From contig NZ_JAHYSS010000005.1 of the NCBI RefSeq assembly GCF_019802255.1, forward strand, positions 310,001-374,000: 64,000 nucleotides of DNA. Direction: 5' to 3'. Both the position numbers and the translations under genes were made by a program. This stretch comes from Pedobacter polysacchareus. GTDB taxonomy: Bacteria; Bacteroidota; Bacteroidia; Sphingobacteriales; Sphingobacteriaceae. Shown here piece after piece: positions 1 to 9,118 of this stretch. Position 1 is the stretch's first letter. Every line of letters starts with the position of its first letter. The notes beneath the pieces are model-generated. The model was not told the origin of the DNA. It saw nothing but the letters and a program-made list of their open reading frames with translations, and did no database searches.

Positions 1-1299
1 ACTCCTTATCAAGGGGTAACAGAGTTGGAAAATGGCTGTTATCTGGAGATAGACACCCATACCAATCTCAGTAAAAAGGTGAAATGGTTTGATATGGCTA
101 TTTACTATCAGCAAGAGAATAAATTAAAGTATGCTGATGCGATTGAAAGGTTAGACCATCACCTTCATTTGGCGATAAAAAGAAGGATTGATAGTTCAGA
201 TCTGGATGTCGGGGCATTTTTAAGCGGTGGGATTGATAGCGGATTGGTGACCTCAATAGCAGCCGAACATACCACAAATTTAAAGACGTTTACCGTTAAG
301 GTAGAAGGAAGCTATGATGAGTCTCATTTGGCGCAAAAAGTAGCTCAAAAATATTCGACCAACCATACGGTGGTCGACATCACTTTTTCAGATTTACAAA
401 AGGATATAGAAAAAATACTCATCAACCATGGTGAACCCAATTGTGATAATTCAGCGATTCCTAGTTACTATGTAGCAAAAGAAGCAAAAAAACACATTAC
501 AGTAGTGTTAAATGGCGATGGAGCCGATGAGTTATTCGGTGGTTATCGCCGTTATGTGCCTTTCAAACATTTTGATTTTTTTAACTCTGGTAAAGTAAGT
601 ACTACTGCCGCAAAAATGCTGACCAGCATTCTGCCAATTGCAAATGAAAAACAAAGCAGTTACAACTATGTGTATCGTTTGTTAAAGTTAGCTGGTTATG
701 ATGATTTGCTTAAGGTGTATAATTCGGCATCCTGTGACTTGTTTGTGGGCTTTGAAGACCAATTTATTCGTAAACCATTGATGAAAGAGATCACGGCAGA
801 CCTGATGACCGTCAATCAAATGCCAATCACCTCCTTAAAAAAAATCATCCTTACGGATTTTCAATCGATGCTTTTCAGTCGATTACTTCCTAAAATGGAT
901 ATTGCTACAATGGCTCATTCCCTGGAGGGAAGAAGTCCATTTTTATCCAAAGAAATATTGGAATTCGCCCCAGGCTTACAGGATCATTTTAAGATAGATA
1001 AATTCAAAACTAAGCCGATTTTGAGAGACCTGGCGATCAGGTACCTGCCTGCAGAGCTGATCAATCAACCTAAACGTGGGTTTGAAATCCCCCTGAAATC
1101 TTGGGTAAATGGCGAATTGAAGGATATTATCAACGATTACCTGCTCGCTCCGGATGCACTTTATGCAAAAATCATTAAGAAAAGTTTTATAGAAGATTTA
1201 TTGGACTCGAAAGTTAAAATCTCCGATGAAAGAAGGGCGAAAATTCTCTTCTGCATTTTTGGACTGGAAGTTTGGTTCAAGGGCTGTTATCGCCAGTAG
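1..1299 (+). CDS. asnB: Asparagine synthase (glutamine-hydrolysing), C-terminal part, 5' end outside window
   Basis: The frame is open from base 1, so the start codon and the N-terminal glutaminase domain lie upstream; about 432 residues of the ATP-dependent synthetase half are visible. The PP-loop SGGIDS is encoded at 223-240 and the NGDGADELFGGYRRY motif at about 511-555. These are hallmarks of AsnB-type amidotransferases, which activate a carboxylate with ATP and transfer ammonia from glutamine. Copies inside polysaccharide loci are often thought to amidate uronic acids rather than make free asparagine. The downstream UDP-glucuronate epimerase fits that idea, but the substrate is inference. 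It ends 77 bases before the epimerase and is probably co-transcribed with it. Confidence 0.93.
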   Translation, partial: TPYQGVTELENGCYLEIDTHTNLSKKVKWFDMAIYYQQENKLKYADAIERLDHHLHLAIKRRIDSSDLDVGAFLSGGIDSGLVTSIAAEHTTNLKTFTVKVEGSYDESHLAQKVAQKYSTNHTVVDITFSDLQKDIEKILINHGEPNCDNSAIPSYYVAKEAKKHITVVLNGDGADELFGGYRRYVPFKHFDFFNSGKVSTTAAKMLTSILPIANEKQSSYNYVYRLLKLAGYDDLLKVYNSASCDLFVGFEDQFIRKPLMKEITADLMTVNQMPITSLKKIILTDFQSMLFSRLLPKMDIATMAHSLEGRSPFLSKEILEFAPGLQDHFKIDKFKTKPILRDLAIRYLPAELINQPKRGFEIPLKSWVNGELKDIINDYLLAPDALYAKIIKKSFIEDLLDSKVKISDERRAKILFCIFGLEVWFKGCYRQ

Positions 1300-1376
1300 A
1301 ATGCTCCAATTTCTCGCTTCATCCAGGAAAATGCCTTTTAATTTAAAATCATATTTAAACACTTAAAATAATCACT

Positions 1377-2498
1377 ATGAAAATTTTAGTAACTGGTACA
1401 GCCGGATTTATAGGCTTTCATTTAGCAAAACGTTTATTGGAAAGAGGAGATGAAGTTGTTGGGGTAGACGTAATCAATGATTATTACGATATCAATTTAA
1501 AACATGCGCGTTTGGAAGAAACTGGGATTTCTCCGGACCTTATTGTTTATGATCAGCCCATAGCAAGTACAAAATACGACAACTATGTATTTGTGAAATT
1601 GGACCTGAACGATAAGGATGGGATGATGGAGCTCTTTAATACCCATCATTTTGATGCCGTATGTAACCTGGCAGCTCAAGCAGGGGTAAGGTATAGTCTC
1701 ACAAATCCATCAGCCTATGTAGATTCTAATATTAGTGGATTCTTGAATGTGCTGGAATGCTGCAGATTTGCCAATGTGAAACATCTCCTGTATGCGAGTT
1801 CTTCCAGTGTCTATGGTTTAAATGCGAACATGCCCTTTTCGGTTCATCATAATGTAGATCATCCCGTATCCTTATATGCTGCCTCTAAAAAATGCAATGA
1901 GCTGATGGCGCATGCTTATAGCCACCTTTTTAATCTGCCAACTACTGCTTTACGTTTTTTTACAGTCTATGGCCCTTGGGGCAGGCCGGATATGGCTTTG
2001 TATATCTTTACAAAAGCCATCATGGAAGGTAAGCCAATTGAGATTTTTAACAATGGGAATATGAGTAGGGATTTTACCTATATTGATGATATTGTGGAAG
2101 GAATTCTACGGTTAATTGATCAGCCGGCAAAAGCTAATGTGAACTGGGATGCAGCTCAGCCAGATCCTGCGAGTTCAAATGTGCCATTCCGTTTATTCAA
2201 TATAGGTAGAGGAGCACCGGTAACACTATTAGATTTTGTGAAAGAAATAGAAGAAAATATCGGCATCTCTGCCATTAAACAGTTCTTACCAATGCAATCT
2301 GGGGACGTAGCCGCTACCTGGGCAGATATTACGCCGCTAATGAATGAGCTGGACTACAAGCCAGCAACCTCAGTGAAAGAGGGGGTGCATAAATTTGTGG
2401 ACTGGTACAAGATGTACTATGGATACCATAAAGAGGCGAGGAGAAGGTCAAGAATCAGGCCATCAAATCAAATTCTTGTCTATGGAAATAAAGTATAG
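1377..2498 (+). CDS. NAD-dependent sugar epimerase, UDP-glucuronate 4-epimerase type
   Basis: This is a 373-residue extended short-chain dehydrogenase. The Rossmann motif TGTAGFIG is at residues 6-13 and the catalytic Tyr-x-x-x-Lys is Y167-A-A-S-K171, with the RFFTVYGPWGRPDMA stretch typical of UDP-glucuronate 4-epimerases (CapI/LpsL group). Such enzymes interconvert UDP-glucuronate and UDP-galacturonate in the cytoplasm to supply acidic sugar for capsule or EPS. The insertion of about 20 residues around position 50-70 is also seen in that group. A dTDP-glucose 4,6-dehydratase is less likely because the length and the GPWGRPDMA motif favour the epimerase. The basic C-terminal tail (residues 350-365) is unusual. 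The 230-base gap downstream suggests that the next gene has its own promoter or leader. Confidence 0.88.
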   Translation: MKILVTGTAGFIGFHLAKRLLERGDEVVGVDVINDYYDINLKHARLEETGISPDLIVYDQPIASTKYDNYVFVKLDLNDKDGMMELFNTHHFDAVCNLAAQAGVRYSLTNPSAYVDSNISGFLNVLECCRFANVKHLLYASSSSVYGLNANMPFSVHHNVDHPVSLYAASKKCNELMAHAYSHLFNLPTTALRFFTVYGPWGRPDMALYIFTKAIMEGKPIEIFNNGNMSRDFTYIDDIVEGILRLIDQPAKANVNWDAAQPDPASSNVPFRLFNIGRGAPVTLLDFVKEIEENIGISAIKQFLPMQSGDVAATWADITPLMNELDYKPATSVKEGVHKFVDWYKMYYGYHKEARRRSRIRPSNQILVYGNKV

Positions 2499-2650
2499 TA
2501 TTTTTTAAGGAAATAAAAGTCATTTAAGAGTCATGAAATAAAAATGTGCAATAAGTGTGAAATAGCTTTACACCCTGTTTTACAGTTATATAATCTTCAT
2601 TTGAATGCTGGAAACCTAACTTTTGAGCTGCTATTAAGCCTCCATGCAGT

Positions 2651-2708
2651 ATCTCATTGTAACTTTTGAGATACAATTTTTTTACAACCTCCCCGTTTAG
2701 GAGTTGTA
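2651..2708 (+). promoter_or_regulatory. Leader with mutually exclusive hairpins before the pectate lyase gene
   Basis: ATCTCA (2651-2656) can pair with TGAGAT (2667-2672). ATTGTA (2656-2661) can instead pair with TACAAT (2672-2677), which is followed directly by a run of six or more T. The two pairings cross, so only one can form at a time. A third hairpin, CTCC/GGAG with flanking ACAA/TTGT, covers about 2684-2708. This looks like an attenuator or processed leader. Only the base pairing is seen; its function is inferred. Confidence 0.35.
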
Positions 2709-2728
2709 TTTAAAAATTAGAGCGTTTA

Positions 2729-4129
2729 ATGGAAAGATTGAAAGAAAAATTAAAAAAAGTGTGTGTGTTAAGTTTATTGTTATCAACAATTTTAACGTTT
2801 AGTCAATGTAAAAAAGAGGGGATGAGACCTGGGAACTCTGATAACCCCCTCACTAATGAAACCCCGGGTGTGTTAGATTCACAATTGGTGAGTGGATCAG
2901 CTTCAGGACCAATGCAAGTGAATGTCTCTACCGGGACTTCGGATGGAGGTTTTTCTTTAAGAATTCCAATGGATGCTAAATTAACCAGCGATTCTAATGA
3001 GAAACCAACAGCTTCTACAGTAAGAGTTTTTGAAAATGGAGTAGAAATTGGCCCAGCTCACTCTTCACATGATGACATCAGAACTAAAGGAAAAGGGCGT
3101 TTCAGCCACAAATCAAATTTCCTGTATTTATCAGCTTCTGATAACTCAGATCCAAAAACAAACGGTAAAAAGTATACTTATACTGTAAACGGACAGGGTG
3201 GAGCTACTTTAGAACCAACTCCGCCAACTACTGAGCAGCCTACCGCTCCAGTTGCTGGAAATGAACCGATTGGTTATGCTTCAGTGAATGGGAAAACTAC
3301 AGGTGGTGCTGGTGGACAAACCGTTACCGTAACTACTTTGGATGCGCTTAAAAGTGCTTTAAGCTCGAAGTCGCCTTTGATTATCCAGGTATCTGGAACG
3401 ATTACAGGTACAGGTTTACTTCAAGTAGAGTCTAACAAAACAATTTTGGGTCTTAGCGGATCTAAGCTTATTGGTGCAGGACTTTTGATCTACGGAAAGA
3501 ACAATGTAATTGTTAGAAATATGACGATTAGTAAAGTGCGTACGTATTCTAACATTATCATTAAAGAAGGTTCTCATCACGTATGGGTAGACCATTGCGA
3601 TCTTGGATCAGAGTTGGTAAGCGACTGGGATTATTATGATGGATTATTAGATGTTGGAACAGGTGCTGATTATGTGACTTTATCATGGAATAAATTACAT
3701 GACAATCACAAAGCAATGCTGATCGGTTTTAGCTATACCCGTCCGGATGATGCCAACCACTTAAAAGTAACCGTACACCATAACTTGTTCTCTAACATCT
3801 CGGAACGTACTCCTGATGTGAGATACGGAAATGTTCATGTGTTCAATAACTATATGTTGAATGCTGGTTATGTTGGTTCACTAATGGGCGCAACAGTTAG
3901 AGTAGAAAATAACTATTTCAAAGGTTCTTCTCTTCCAATCAGAACAGAGATTAGCCCGGTTGCAGGTGTAATCAGTGGTTTAAGTACCAACATTTTTGAA
4001 AGCTCTGGTAGCAACAAAATTACTACGGCTCCTTCTACATGGGTACCAACTTATGAGTATAAATCAGCACTAAATGCTGCAGCAGATGTACCGGCTGTTT
4101 TAACTAAAGGTGCAGGTGCAACTTTATAA
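2729..4129 (+). CDS. Secreted pectate-lyase family protein (polysaccharide lyase family 1 type)
   Basis: A 466-residue exported protein. It has a basic N terminus, a hydrophobic segment at residues 11-25 and Cys27 followed by KK, so it is probably a lipoprotein although FSQC is a poor lipobox. Residues 40-155 form a separate beta-rich region, followed by a Pro/Thr linker and then a right-handed beta-helix lyase domain. Family 1 pectate-lyase signatures are visible: VWVDHCDL near residue 285, DGLLDVGTGADYVTLSWN, HDNHKAMLIG and ERTPDVRYGNVHVFNN with the catalytic-type Arg. Such enzymes cleave alpha-1,4-galacturonan by beta-elimination using calcium. Its place beside a UDP-galacturonate supply gene suggests that it trims the organism's own EPS. 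Plant pectin as substrate is the alternative. Confidence 0.9.
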   Translation: MERLKEKLKKVCVLSLLLSTILTFSQCKKEGMRPGNSDNPLTNETPGVLDSQLVSGSASGPMQVNVSTGTSDGGFSLRIPMDAKLTSDSNEKPTASTVRVFENGVEIGPAHSSHDDIRTKGKGRFSHKSNFLYLSASDNSDPKTNGKKYTYTVNGQGGATLEPTPPTTEQPTAPVAGNEPIGYASVNGKTTGGAGGQTVTVTTLDALKSALSSKSPLIIQVSGTITGTGLLQVESNKTILGLSGSKLIGAGLLIYGKNNVIVRNMTISKVRTYSNIIIKEGSHHVWVDHCDLGSELVSDWDYYDGLLDVGTGADYVTLSWNKLHDNHKAMLIGFSYTRPDDANHLKVTVHHNLFSNISERTPDVRYGNVHVFNNYMLNAGYVGSLMGATVRVENNYFKGSSLPIRTEISPVAGVISGLSTNIFESSGSNKITTAPSTWVPTYEYKSALNAAADVPAVLTKGAGATL

Positions 4130-4156
4130 AATTTTAAAACTAAACAATACCATGCT

Positions 4157-4200
4157 AACCATTCAAGCTACCTTCAATATAGGTAGCTTGAATGGTTTTT
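4157..4200 (+). terminator. Rho-independent terminator after the pectate lyase gene
   Basis: A perfect 16-bp stem (4157-4172 with 4182-4197) and a 9-base loop run into a short T tract. The hairpin lies 28 bases after the lyase stop codon and isolates that gene from the downstream glycosyltransferase. Confidence 0.85.
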
Positions 4201-4374
4201 AATCATCATCCCCTTTTTTGACAAGGGCTCCCGCCTTCGATTTTAATAGTGCTTCATCTTCTGAAGCTCCCAAATGTATTTTTATTAGAACTTATGTTGC
4301 TCCAGATTAATAAATCTGGCCGCCATAATTCCTCCTATATAATAGATTCTGATTGCATTAAATCGCTTTGTATT

Positions 4375-5523
4375 ATGGACAATAACAAGAAAAATGTATT
4401 GATTGCCTGCGATTCTTCTCATACCTTGTTGGAATTTCGTGGTAAACTTATTGAAGAGCTGGTAAAAGGGAATAATGTGGCTGTTTTTACGCCAACTATT
4501 GCCAGACAGCAGGTTAGAGATAAGTTAGAAAGCCTTCATGTGAAGATATATGAGAACGACCTGAATGGAAGTAATGTCTCTATCTTTTCTGATCTTAAAT
4601 ATATCATTCAGTTGCATAAACTGATTAAAAAAACCAAGCCAGATGTGTTTTTTCCCTACACTTTTAAACCAGTGATATATGGAACAATGATTGCGAAAAT
4701 ATGTAAGATAGCCTGTATTACCCCGATGCTAACGGGCTTAGGTTATAATTTCAGCAATAATGGGACAAAAAACAGGTTGGTTAGCGCCATCACTAAAATC
4801 TTACTTAAAATCAGCCTAAGAGGTAATAAAGGAATTCGAATCATCTTTCAGAACAAAGATGATTACCATAAACTATTGGAGACCGGAATTATTAGTCGGC
4901 AACAAGAGGCATTTGTAGTAAATGGCTCTGGGGTAGACCTAAGTCATTATGAGTATACCGAACCCGATACTTCAAATATTAGCTTCCTGATGATCTCCAG
5001 GTTAATCAATGCTAAAGGAGTTAAAGAATATTATGAAGCTGCCAAAACCATCCGCCATAAGTATCCCGATGCCAAATTTAAACTGATTGGTTCTTTTGAT
5101 AATAATATCGACTCCATTACCTTAGAGTTGTTCTCCAAAATTCTATTTGATGATACCATAGAATACATTGGAAGAGTGGACGATGTGAGACCTTACATAA
5201 AAAATGCTTCAATTGTAGTATTGCCTTCTTATTACGGAGAGGGTGTTCCAAGGTGTATTCTGGAAGGGATGGCAATGGGTAGAGCCATCATTACCTGTGA
5301 TTCTGTGGGCTGTAGGGAGACAATACATAATTCCTCAGTCGGTCGTAATGGCTTTTTAGTTCCCGTGAGAAATGTTTCGGCGCTTGCTTTGAAAATGGAA
5401 TACTACATCAACAATACCACAGATATCGTTTTGTACGGGCTCAATGGAAGGAGCTTTGCAAAAGAGAAGTTTGATGTGGATCTTGTAAATGCAGATATGC
5501 TTAGGATCATGAACCTTGGTTGA
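4375..5523 (+). CDS. Glycosyltransferase, family 4 type
   Basis: About 382 residues from the chosen ATG. The frame is open back to 4249, but those 42 extra residues are not glycosyltransferase-like and overlap the end of the intergenic zone, whereas MDNNKKNVLIACDSS begins a normal GT-B first strand. The C-terminal half carries the nucleotide-sugar binding signature GEGVPRCILEGMAMG with the EX7E-like acidic pair, followed by a C-terminal donor-binding helix. Such enzymes add one sugar to the undecaprenyl-linked repeat unit at the inner membrane face. Donor and acceptor cannot be told from the sequence. It is the first of a run of closely spaced plus-strand genes reaching 11.1 kb. Confidence 0.85.
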   Translation: MDNNKKNVLIACDSSHTLLEFRGKLIEELVKGNNVAVFTPTIARQQVRDKLESLHVKIYENDLNGSNVSIFSDLKYIIQLHKLIKKTKPDVFFPYTFKPVIYGTMIAKICKIACITPMLTGLGYNFSNNGTKNRLVSAITKILLKISLRGNKGIRIIFQNKDDYHKLLETGIISRQQEAFVVNGSGVDLSHYEYTEPDTSNISFLMISRLINAKGVKEYYEAAKTIRHKYPDAKFKLIGSFDNNIDSITLELFSKILFDDTIEYIGRVDDVRPYIKNASIVVLPSYYGEGVPRCILEGMAMGRAIITCDSVGCRETIHNSSVGRNGFLVPVRNVSALALKMEYYINNTTDIVLYGLNGRSFAKEKFDVDLVNADMLRIMNLG

Positions 5524-5561
5524 AATATAAATAAATCGACATATTGTAATTATTAATTATC

Positions 5562-6599
5562 ATGTCATATCACTTGATTACTATTCAGCAATCAACAGAA
5601 TGGATTGATTGTGTTTGTGCGGCTGTGAACTATGATTTTTATCATACCTGGCATTATCATGCGCTGGAGAAAAATGGAGAGCCAATTCTTTTCGTATATA
5701 AAGAGGATGATGTTTTTATCGCTCTTCCATTGTTAAAACGGGAAATTAATAAATCCGGATTGTTTGATTTAACTTCAGTTTACGGCTATTCTGGTCCGAT
5801 CTCTAACTTGAAATTTAGAGACATCAGTGAGCAATTGCTTGAAAGGTTTAAACAGTCCTTTTTAGCGTTCATGAAAGTGGAGGGGTATATCTGTTTGTTC
5901 TCCAGACTAAATCCTTTCATTGATCAAAAGGTGCTCGTAGAAAAGATAGGAGGTTTAGTTGATAATGGAAAAACAGTCTATATGGATCTCTCTGTTTCCC
6001 TTGAGGAGCAAAGGGCGGGCTATGAAAAGAGACTGGCCAGGCAAATCAGACAGCTTAGAAAGATGCCATACCATATAAAACAAGCAGGTACGGACAAAGA
6101 AATCCGATTGTTTACAGCGATGTATACTGAAAATATGCTGAGATTGGGAGCCGGAAAACGCTATTTCTATGAGGAGAAATACTTCATGGAACTCCTGAAA
6201 AGCAATAGAGAGGAATGTAAATTGATTCTGATTTATGATGGTGAAGAAATGATTTGTGGCGCGGTGATCATGTGTGCAGGAAATGTAATTCGTAATCATC
6301 TTTCTGCAACTGCCAGCACCTATGTTCAATATTCTCCCAGTAAATTGCTGACAGATGAAATTAGCGTCATCGGCCGACAACTCGGAAAGCAATATTTTCA
6401 TCTTGGTGGTGGTCTGGAAGGCAAGGAAGATTCCTTGTTTAAATTTAAATACTCTTTTTCCAGACTTTTACTGGAAGACAATACCTGGAGGTTCGTATCC
6501 GATCATCAAGTTTATGATGACCTGGTAAAAGAGCGAAATGACAGTAGAAATGTTAACTATTTTCCATTGTATCGCGTTCCAGCGCTATCTATCAAATAA
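5562..6599 (+). CDS. FemAB-like GNAT-fold transferase (first of two paralogues)
   Basis: This 345-residue soluble protein resembles the FemA/FemB-like or Acetyltransf_6 group, a tandem-GNAT fold. The N-terminal half has YDFYHTWHYHALEKNGEPI and VYGYSGPISN. The C-terminal half has HLSATASTY and YFHLGGGLEGKEDSLFKFK, which matches the usual end of this family. It is clearly paralogous to the gene at 8043, sharing the YDFYHTW, FVYxEDxxxIAxPLLKR and LHLGGG blocks in the same order. Relatives transfer amino-acyl or acyl groups to sugars or peptidoglycan bridges, so modification of an EPS amino sugar is the likely role here. The substrate is unknown. Confidence 0.75.
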   Translation: MSYHLITIQQSTEWIDCVCAAVNYDFYHTWHYHALEKNGEPILFVYKEDDVFIALPLLKREINKSGLFDLTSVYGYSGPISNLKFRDISEQLLERFKQSFLAFMKVEGYICLFSRLNPFIDQKVLVEKIGGLVDNGKTVYMDLSVSLEEQRAGYEKRLARQIRQLRKMPYHIKQAGTDKEIRLFTAMYTENMLRLGAGKRYFYEEKYFMELLKSNREECKLILIYDGEEMICGAVIMCAGNVIRNHLSATASTYVQYSPSKLLTDEISVIGRQLGKQYFHLGGGLEGKEDSLFKFKYSFSRLLLEDNTWRFVSDHQVYDDLVKERNDSRNVNYFPLYRVPALSIK

Positions 6600-6653
6600 G
6601 ATTTCTTTAAAATTCGATAATTAACTAAAGTTTAACCTTTAAATCTATTTGCT

Positions 6654-7457
6654 TTGAAAAATAAATTTATTTATTCCGAAGCCACTTTAAGTGACTTTGA
6701 GAATGCAATTGACGAATATGGATGGGTAATCTATGAAGATGCCGTTGATGAGAAGATGATCAATACCATAATCAATGATCTGGAGCCAGCCTATTTAATG
6801 AGAAGGAAAATTCAGGTTCAGAATGGTATTGAGACAAATATGGAAGGAACACTGCACCATTTGTTGGAGAAAGAGAATTTTAGTATGCCATTCTTGTCCC
6901 AGAAGTATTGCGATAGAGAAATGAGGCATTTCCTGGATGGCAATTATATTGTAAATGGGATAAGTGGAGTGCTCAATTTTAAAAACTTTAAAGCCTATGT
7001 GCACAATGTTCATCGGGACATCAGGAGCTTCACCGGAGATTTTAAAATTGCGATTCAAATGATTGTTTTACTGGATGATTATACCCTTGATAATGGGGCA
7101 ACCTATTTTCTTTCCGGATCTCATAAGAAAGATGTTAAGCCATACGATGTGTTTTTTTACGAGCAGGCAGACAGGGCAGTGGCGAAGAAGGGAAGCATTA
7201 TTTTATTTGATTCTAACATCTGGCATGCTGTAGGGGTAAATAATACTGATGGCCCAAGAAGAGCATTAACGCTAACCTTTACCAGGCCATTTTTTAAACC
7301 ACAGTTTGATTTTCCCAGATTCCTGGGATACGAATATGGAGAAGGTTTAAATGATCATTTGAGGCAGGTCATTGGATATAACGCCCGTATTTCTGCCAAT
7401 TTGCAAGAGTTCTATCAACCCCCTCATTTAAGAATGTACCAACCTGGTCAAGGCTAG
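6654..7457 (+). CDS. PhyH-family Fe(II)/2-oxoglutarate dioxygenase
   Basis: This 267-residue protein has the phytanoyl-CoA dioxygenase fold. The iron ligands are readable as H120-R-D122 and H191, and Arg202/203 (PRRAL) is placed to bind 2-oxoglutarate. The segment LLDDYTLDNGATYFLSGSH is typical of the family. Only TTG is available as an early start codon in frame (6654); the next ATG would remove the first strand. It sits between the two FemAB-like genes, so hydroxylation of a sugar or acyl substituent made by these neighbours is a reasonable guess. It is 54 bases from the previous gene and 47 from the next, consistent with an operon. Confidence 0.8.
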   Translation: MKNKFIYSEATLSDFENAIDEYGWVIYEDAVDEKMINTIINDLEPAYLMRRKIQVQNGIETNMEGTLHHLLEKENFSMPFLSQKYCDREMRHFLDGNYIVNGISGVLNFKNFKAYVHNVHRDIRSFTGDFKIAIQMIVLLDDYTLDNGATYFLSGSHKKDVKPYDVFFYEQADRAVAKKGSIILFDSNIWHAVGVNNTDGPRRALTLTFTRPFFKPQFDFPRFLGYEYGEGLNDHLRQVIGYNARISANLQEFYQPPHLRMYQPGQG

Positions 7458-7504
7458 AGATGTCCTTTTCAGCCTAAAAATATCATTTATTAAAATAGAA
7501 TAAT

Positions 7505-8002
7505 ATGAATAATCCTGTCTATTTAAGGCCCTTAGAGATAGCGGACGCTAAAATCTCTTATCAATGGCGTAATGACCCAGAAGTATGGGTGTATACCGAA
7601 TTTAAACCTGCTCAGCCAGGAATTACGATGGAAAAAGAAACGGAATGGCTCCGTCTTAAATTAGAGAAATCAAATGATAAGCGCTTTGCCATTTGTTTAA
7701 AAGAGACAGATCAATATATTGGTAATATACAATTGATTGATTTAAAAGATGGCCAAGGCGAATTTCATCTATTTATTGGGGAGCGCCAGTTCTGGGGAAA
7801 AGGAATAGGGAAAGCCGCTACCCAACTTATTCTTGAAGCTGCGTTTTCTGAGCTGAATCTGGAAAGCGTTTTCCTATTTGCACATGAAGACAATGCCGCC
7901 GGCCTTTCAATCTATAACAAACTCGGATTTGTTCCTGTAGGCAAACATCACAATCAGTTGAAAATGCTGCTGACAAAACAGACATTCACTCCCTTTAGCT
8001 AA
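7505..8002 (+). CDS. GNAT family N-acetyltransferase, RimJ/RimL-like
   Basis: 165 residues covering one complete GNAT domain. It opens with YLRPLEIADAKISYQWRNDP, typical of the RimJ/RimL branch. The acetyl-CoA pyrophosphate loop is GKGIGKAATQLI around residue 99, and the final strand is SIYNKLGFVPVG. It probably acetylates an amino group on a nucleotide sugar, because it is embedded in the EPS locus next to FemAB-like genes and sugar aminotransferases lie on the opposite arm. Protein N-terminal acetylation is the alternative. It is 40 bases from the next gene. Confidence 0.85.
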   Translation: MNNPVYLRPLEIADAKISYQWRNDPEVWVYTEFKPAQPGITMEKETEWLRLKLEKSNDKRFAICLKETDQYIGNIQLIDLKDGQGEFHLFIGERQFWGKGIGKAATQLILEAAFSELNLESVFLFAHEDNAAGLSIYNKLGFVPVGKHHNQLKMLLTKQTFTPFS

Positions 8003-8042
8003 TCAGCTGGCCTGTATTTTAATTTTTTTAAACCTATATACT

Positions 8043-9107
8043 ATGAGGAAATTAATCACCCTTCTTGAGAGGAAGGAATGGACTGCTTATGTCAATGCCG
8101 CTGTAGAATATGATTTTTATCATACCTGGCTCTACCATTCTTTGGATCATGATGGCCATCCCATTCTTTTTGTATATGAAGAAGATGAAAATTACATCGC
8201 TTTCCCATTGTTAAAAAGAAATATATCTGATTCTTTATTTTCTGATTTGAGCTCTGTCTATGGATACACGGGCCCAATATCCAATCGGAAATTTGAAGAT
8301 ATAGAGGACAGCATGATGGATAATTTTAAAGTGTCATTTTTAGAGTTCTTAGATGCGGAACAAAATGTATGTGTTTTTTCAAGACTTCATCCGTTTTTTA
8401 ATCAATACTTGTTGTTTGAGAAATTTGGAGGCATTTATGAAAATGGAAAGACAGTAGCCATAGATTTAACCATTTCTATTGAAGAACAACGAAAGAAGTA
8501 TAGGAAAACCACACTGAAAAACATCAAACAATCATGGAAAGCGGGCTATTCAGTTAGAGAGAGTAGGGCCCCGGAAGACATCACGTTGTTTTATGATTTG
8601 TATACCCAAAATATGGAAAGGGTGGAAGCCTCGGATTGCTATTTTTTTAGTAAAGCGTATTTCAATTACCTTATTGATAATGATGAATTTGATTGTCGAC
8701 TGTTATTGGTTTGTGCTAAAGAAGAGGTTGTTTGTGGGATGATTGTGACCTTTACTCATGGTATCATTCAGGGACACCTGGTGGGAACGAAACTAGAATA
8801 TTTAAAGGATTCTCCTGCAAAATTTTTGGTAGATGAAATTACCTTGATTGGTAGAAATGAAGGAATGAAATACCTGCACCTCGGAGGAGGATTAGGCTTT
8901 AAAATGGACACTTTATTTAATTGGAAGGCGGGCTTTTCAGATCTATTTCTGGAATATAAAAGTTGGCGTTATGTGTCCAATAATTCTGTTTATCATGCGC
9001 TGGTAAGTCAGCGAGAAATTGATGAGCATAAAAATATAGATTTTTTTCCGCTGTATCGGGCGGTGCTAAATAGTTTAACATTTGGTTGTTTTCAACTGGT
9101 TATCTAA
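8043..9107 (+). CDS. FemAB-like GNAT-fold transferase (second paralogue)
   Basis: 354 residues with the same order of blocks as the gene at 5562: YDFYHTWLYHSLDHDGHPI, VYGYTGPISN, FSRLHPFFNQ, and LHLGGGLGFKMDTLFNWK near the C terminus. The last 10 or so residues (TFGCFQLVI) differ. The pair looks like an old duplication, since the DNA is no longer nearly identical. The function is presumably transfer of an acyl or amino-acyl group to a sugar, as for its paralogue; two copies may act on two positions or two donors. The reading frame ends 11 bases before the chosen start of the next gene. Confidence 0.75.
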   Translation: MRKLITLLERKEWTAYVNAAVEYDFYHTWLYHSLDHDGHPILFVYEEDENYIAFPLLKRNISDSLFSDLSSVYGYTGPISNRKFEDIEDSMMDNFKVSFLEFLDAEQNVCVFSRLHPFFNQYLLFEKFGGIYENGKTVAIDLTISIEEQRKKYRKTTLKNIKQSWKAGYSVRESRAPEDITLFYDLYTQNMERVEASDCYFFSKAYFNYLIDNDEFDCRLLLVCAKEEVVCGMIVTFTHGIIQGHLVGTKLEYLKDSPAKFLVDEITLIGRNEGMKYLHLGGGLGFKMDTLFNWKAGFSDLFLEYKSWRYVSNNSVYHALVSQREIDEHKNIDFFPLYRAVLNSLTFGCFQLVI

Positions 9108-9118
9108 ATCTTCATATT

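Noticed and set aside
53..1299. Complete asparagine synthase starting inside the window
   Set aside because: The frame is open to base 1 and the glutaminase half is missing, so the true start is upstream.
5955..6401. 148-codon frame antisense to the first FemAB-like gene
   Set aside because: The sense frame is a clear family member and the antisense product shows no domain or signal.
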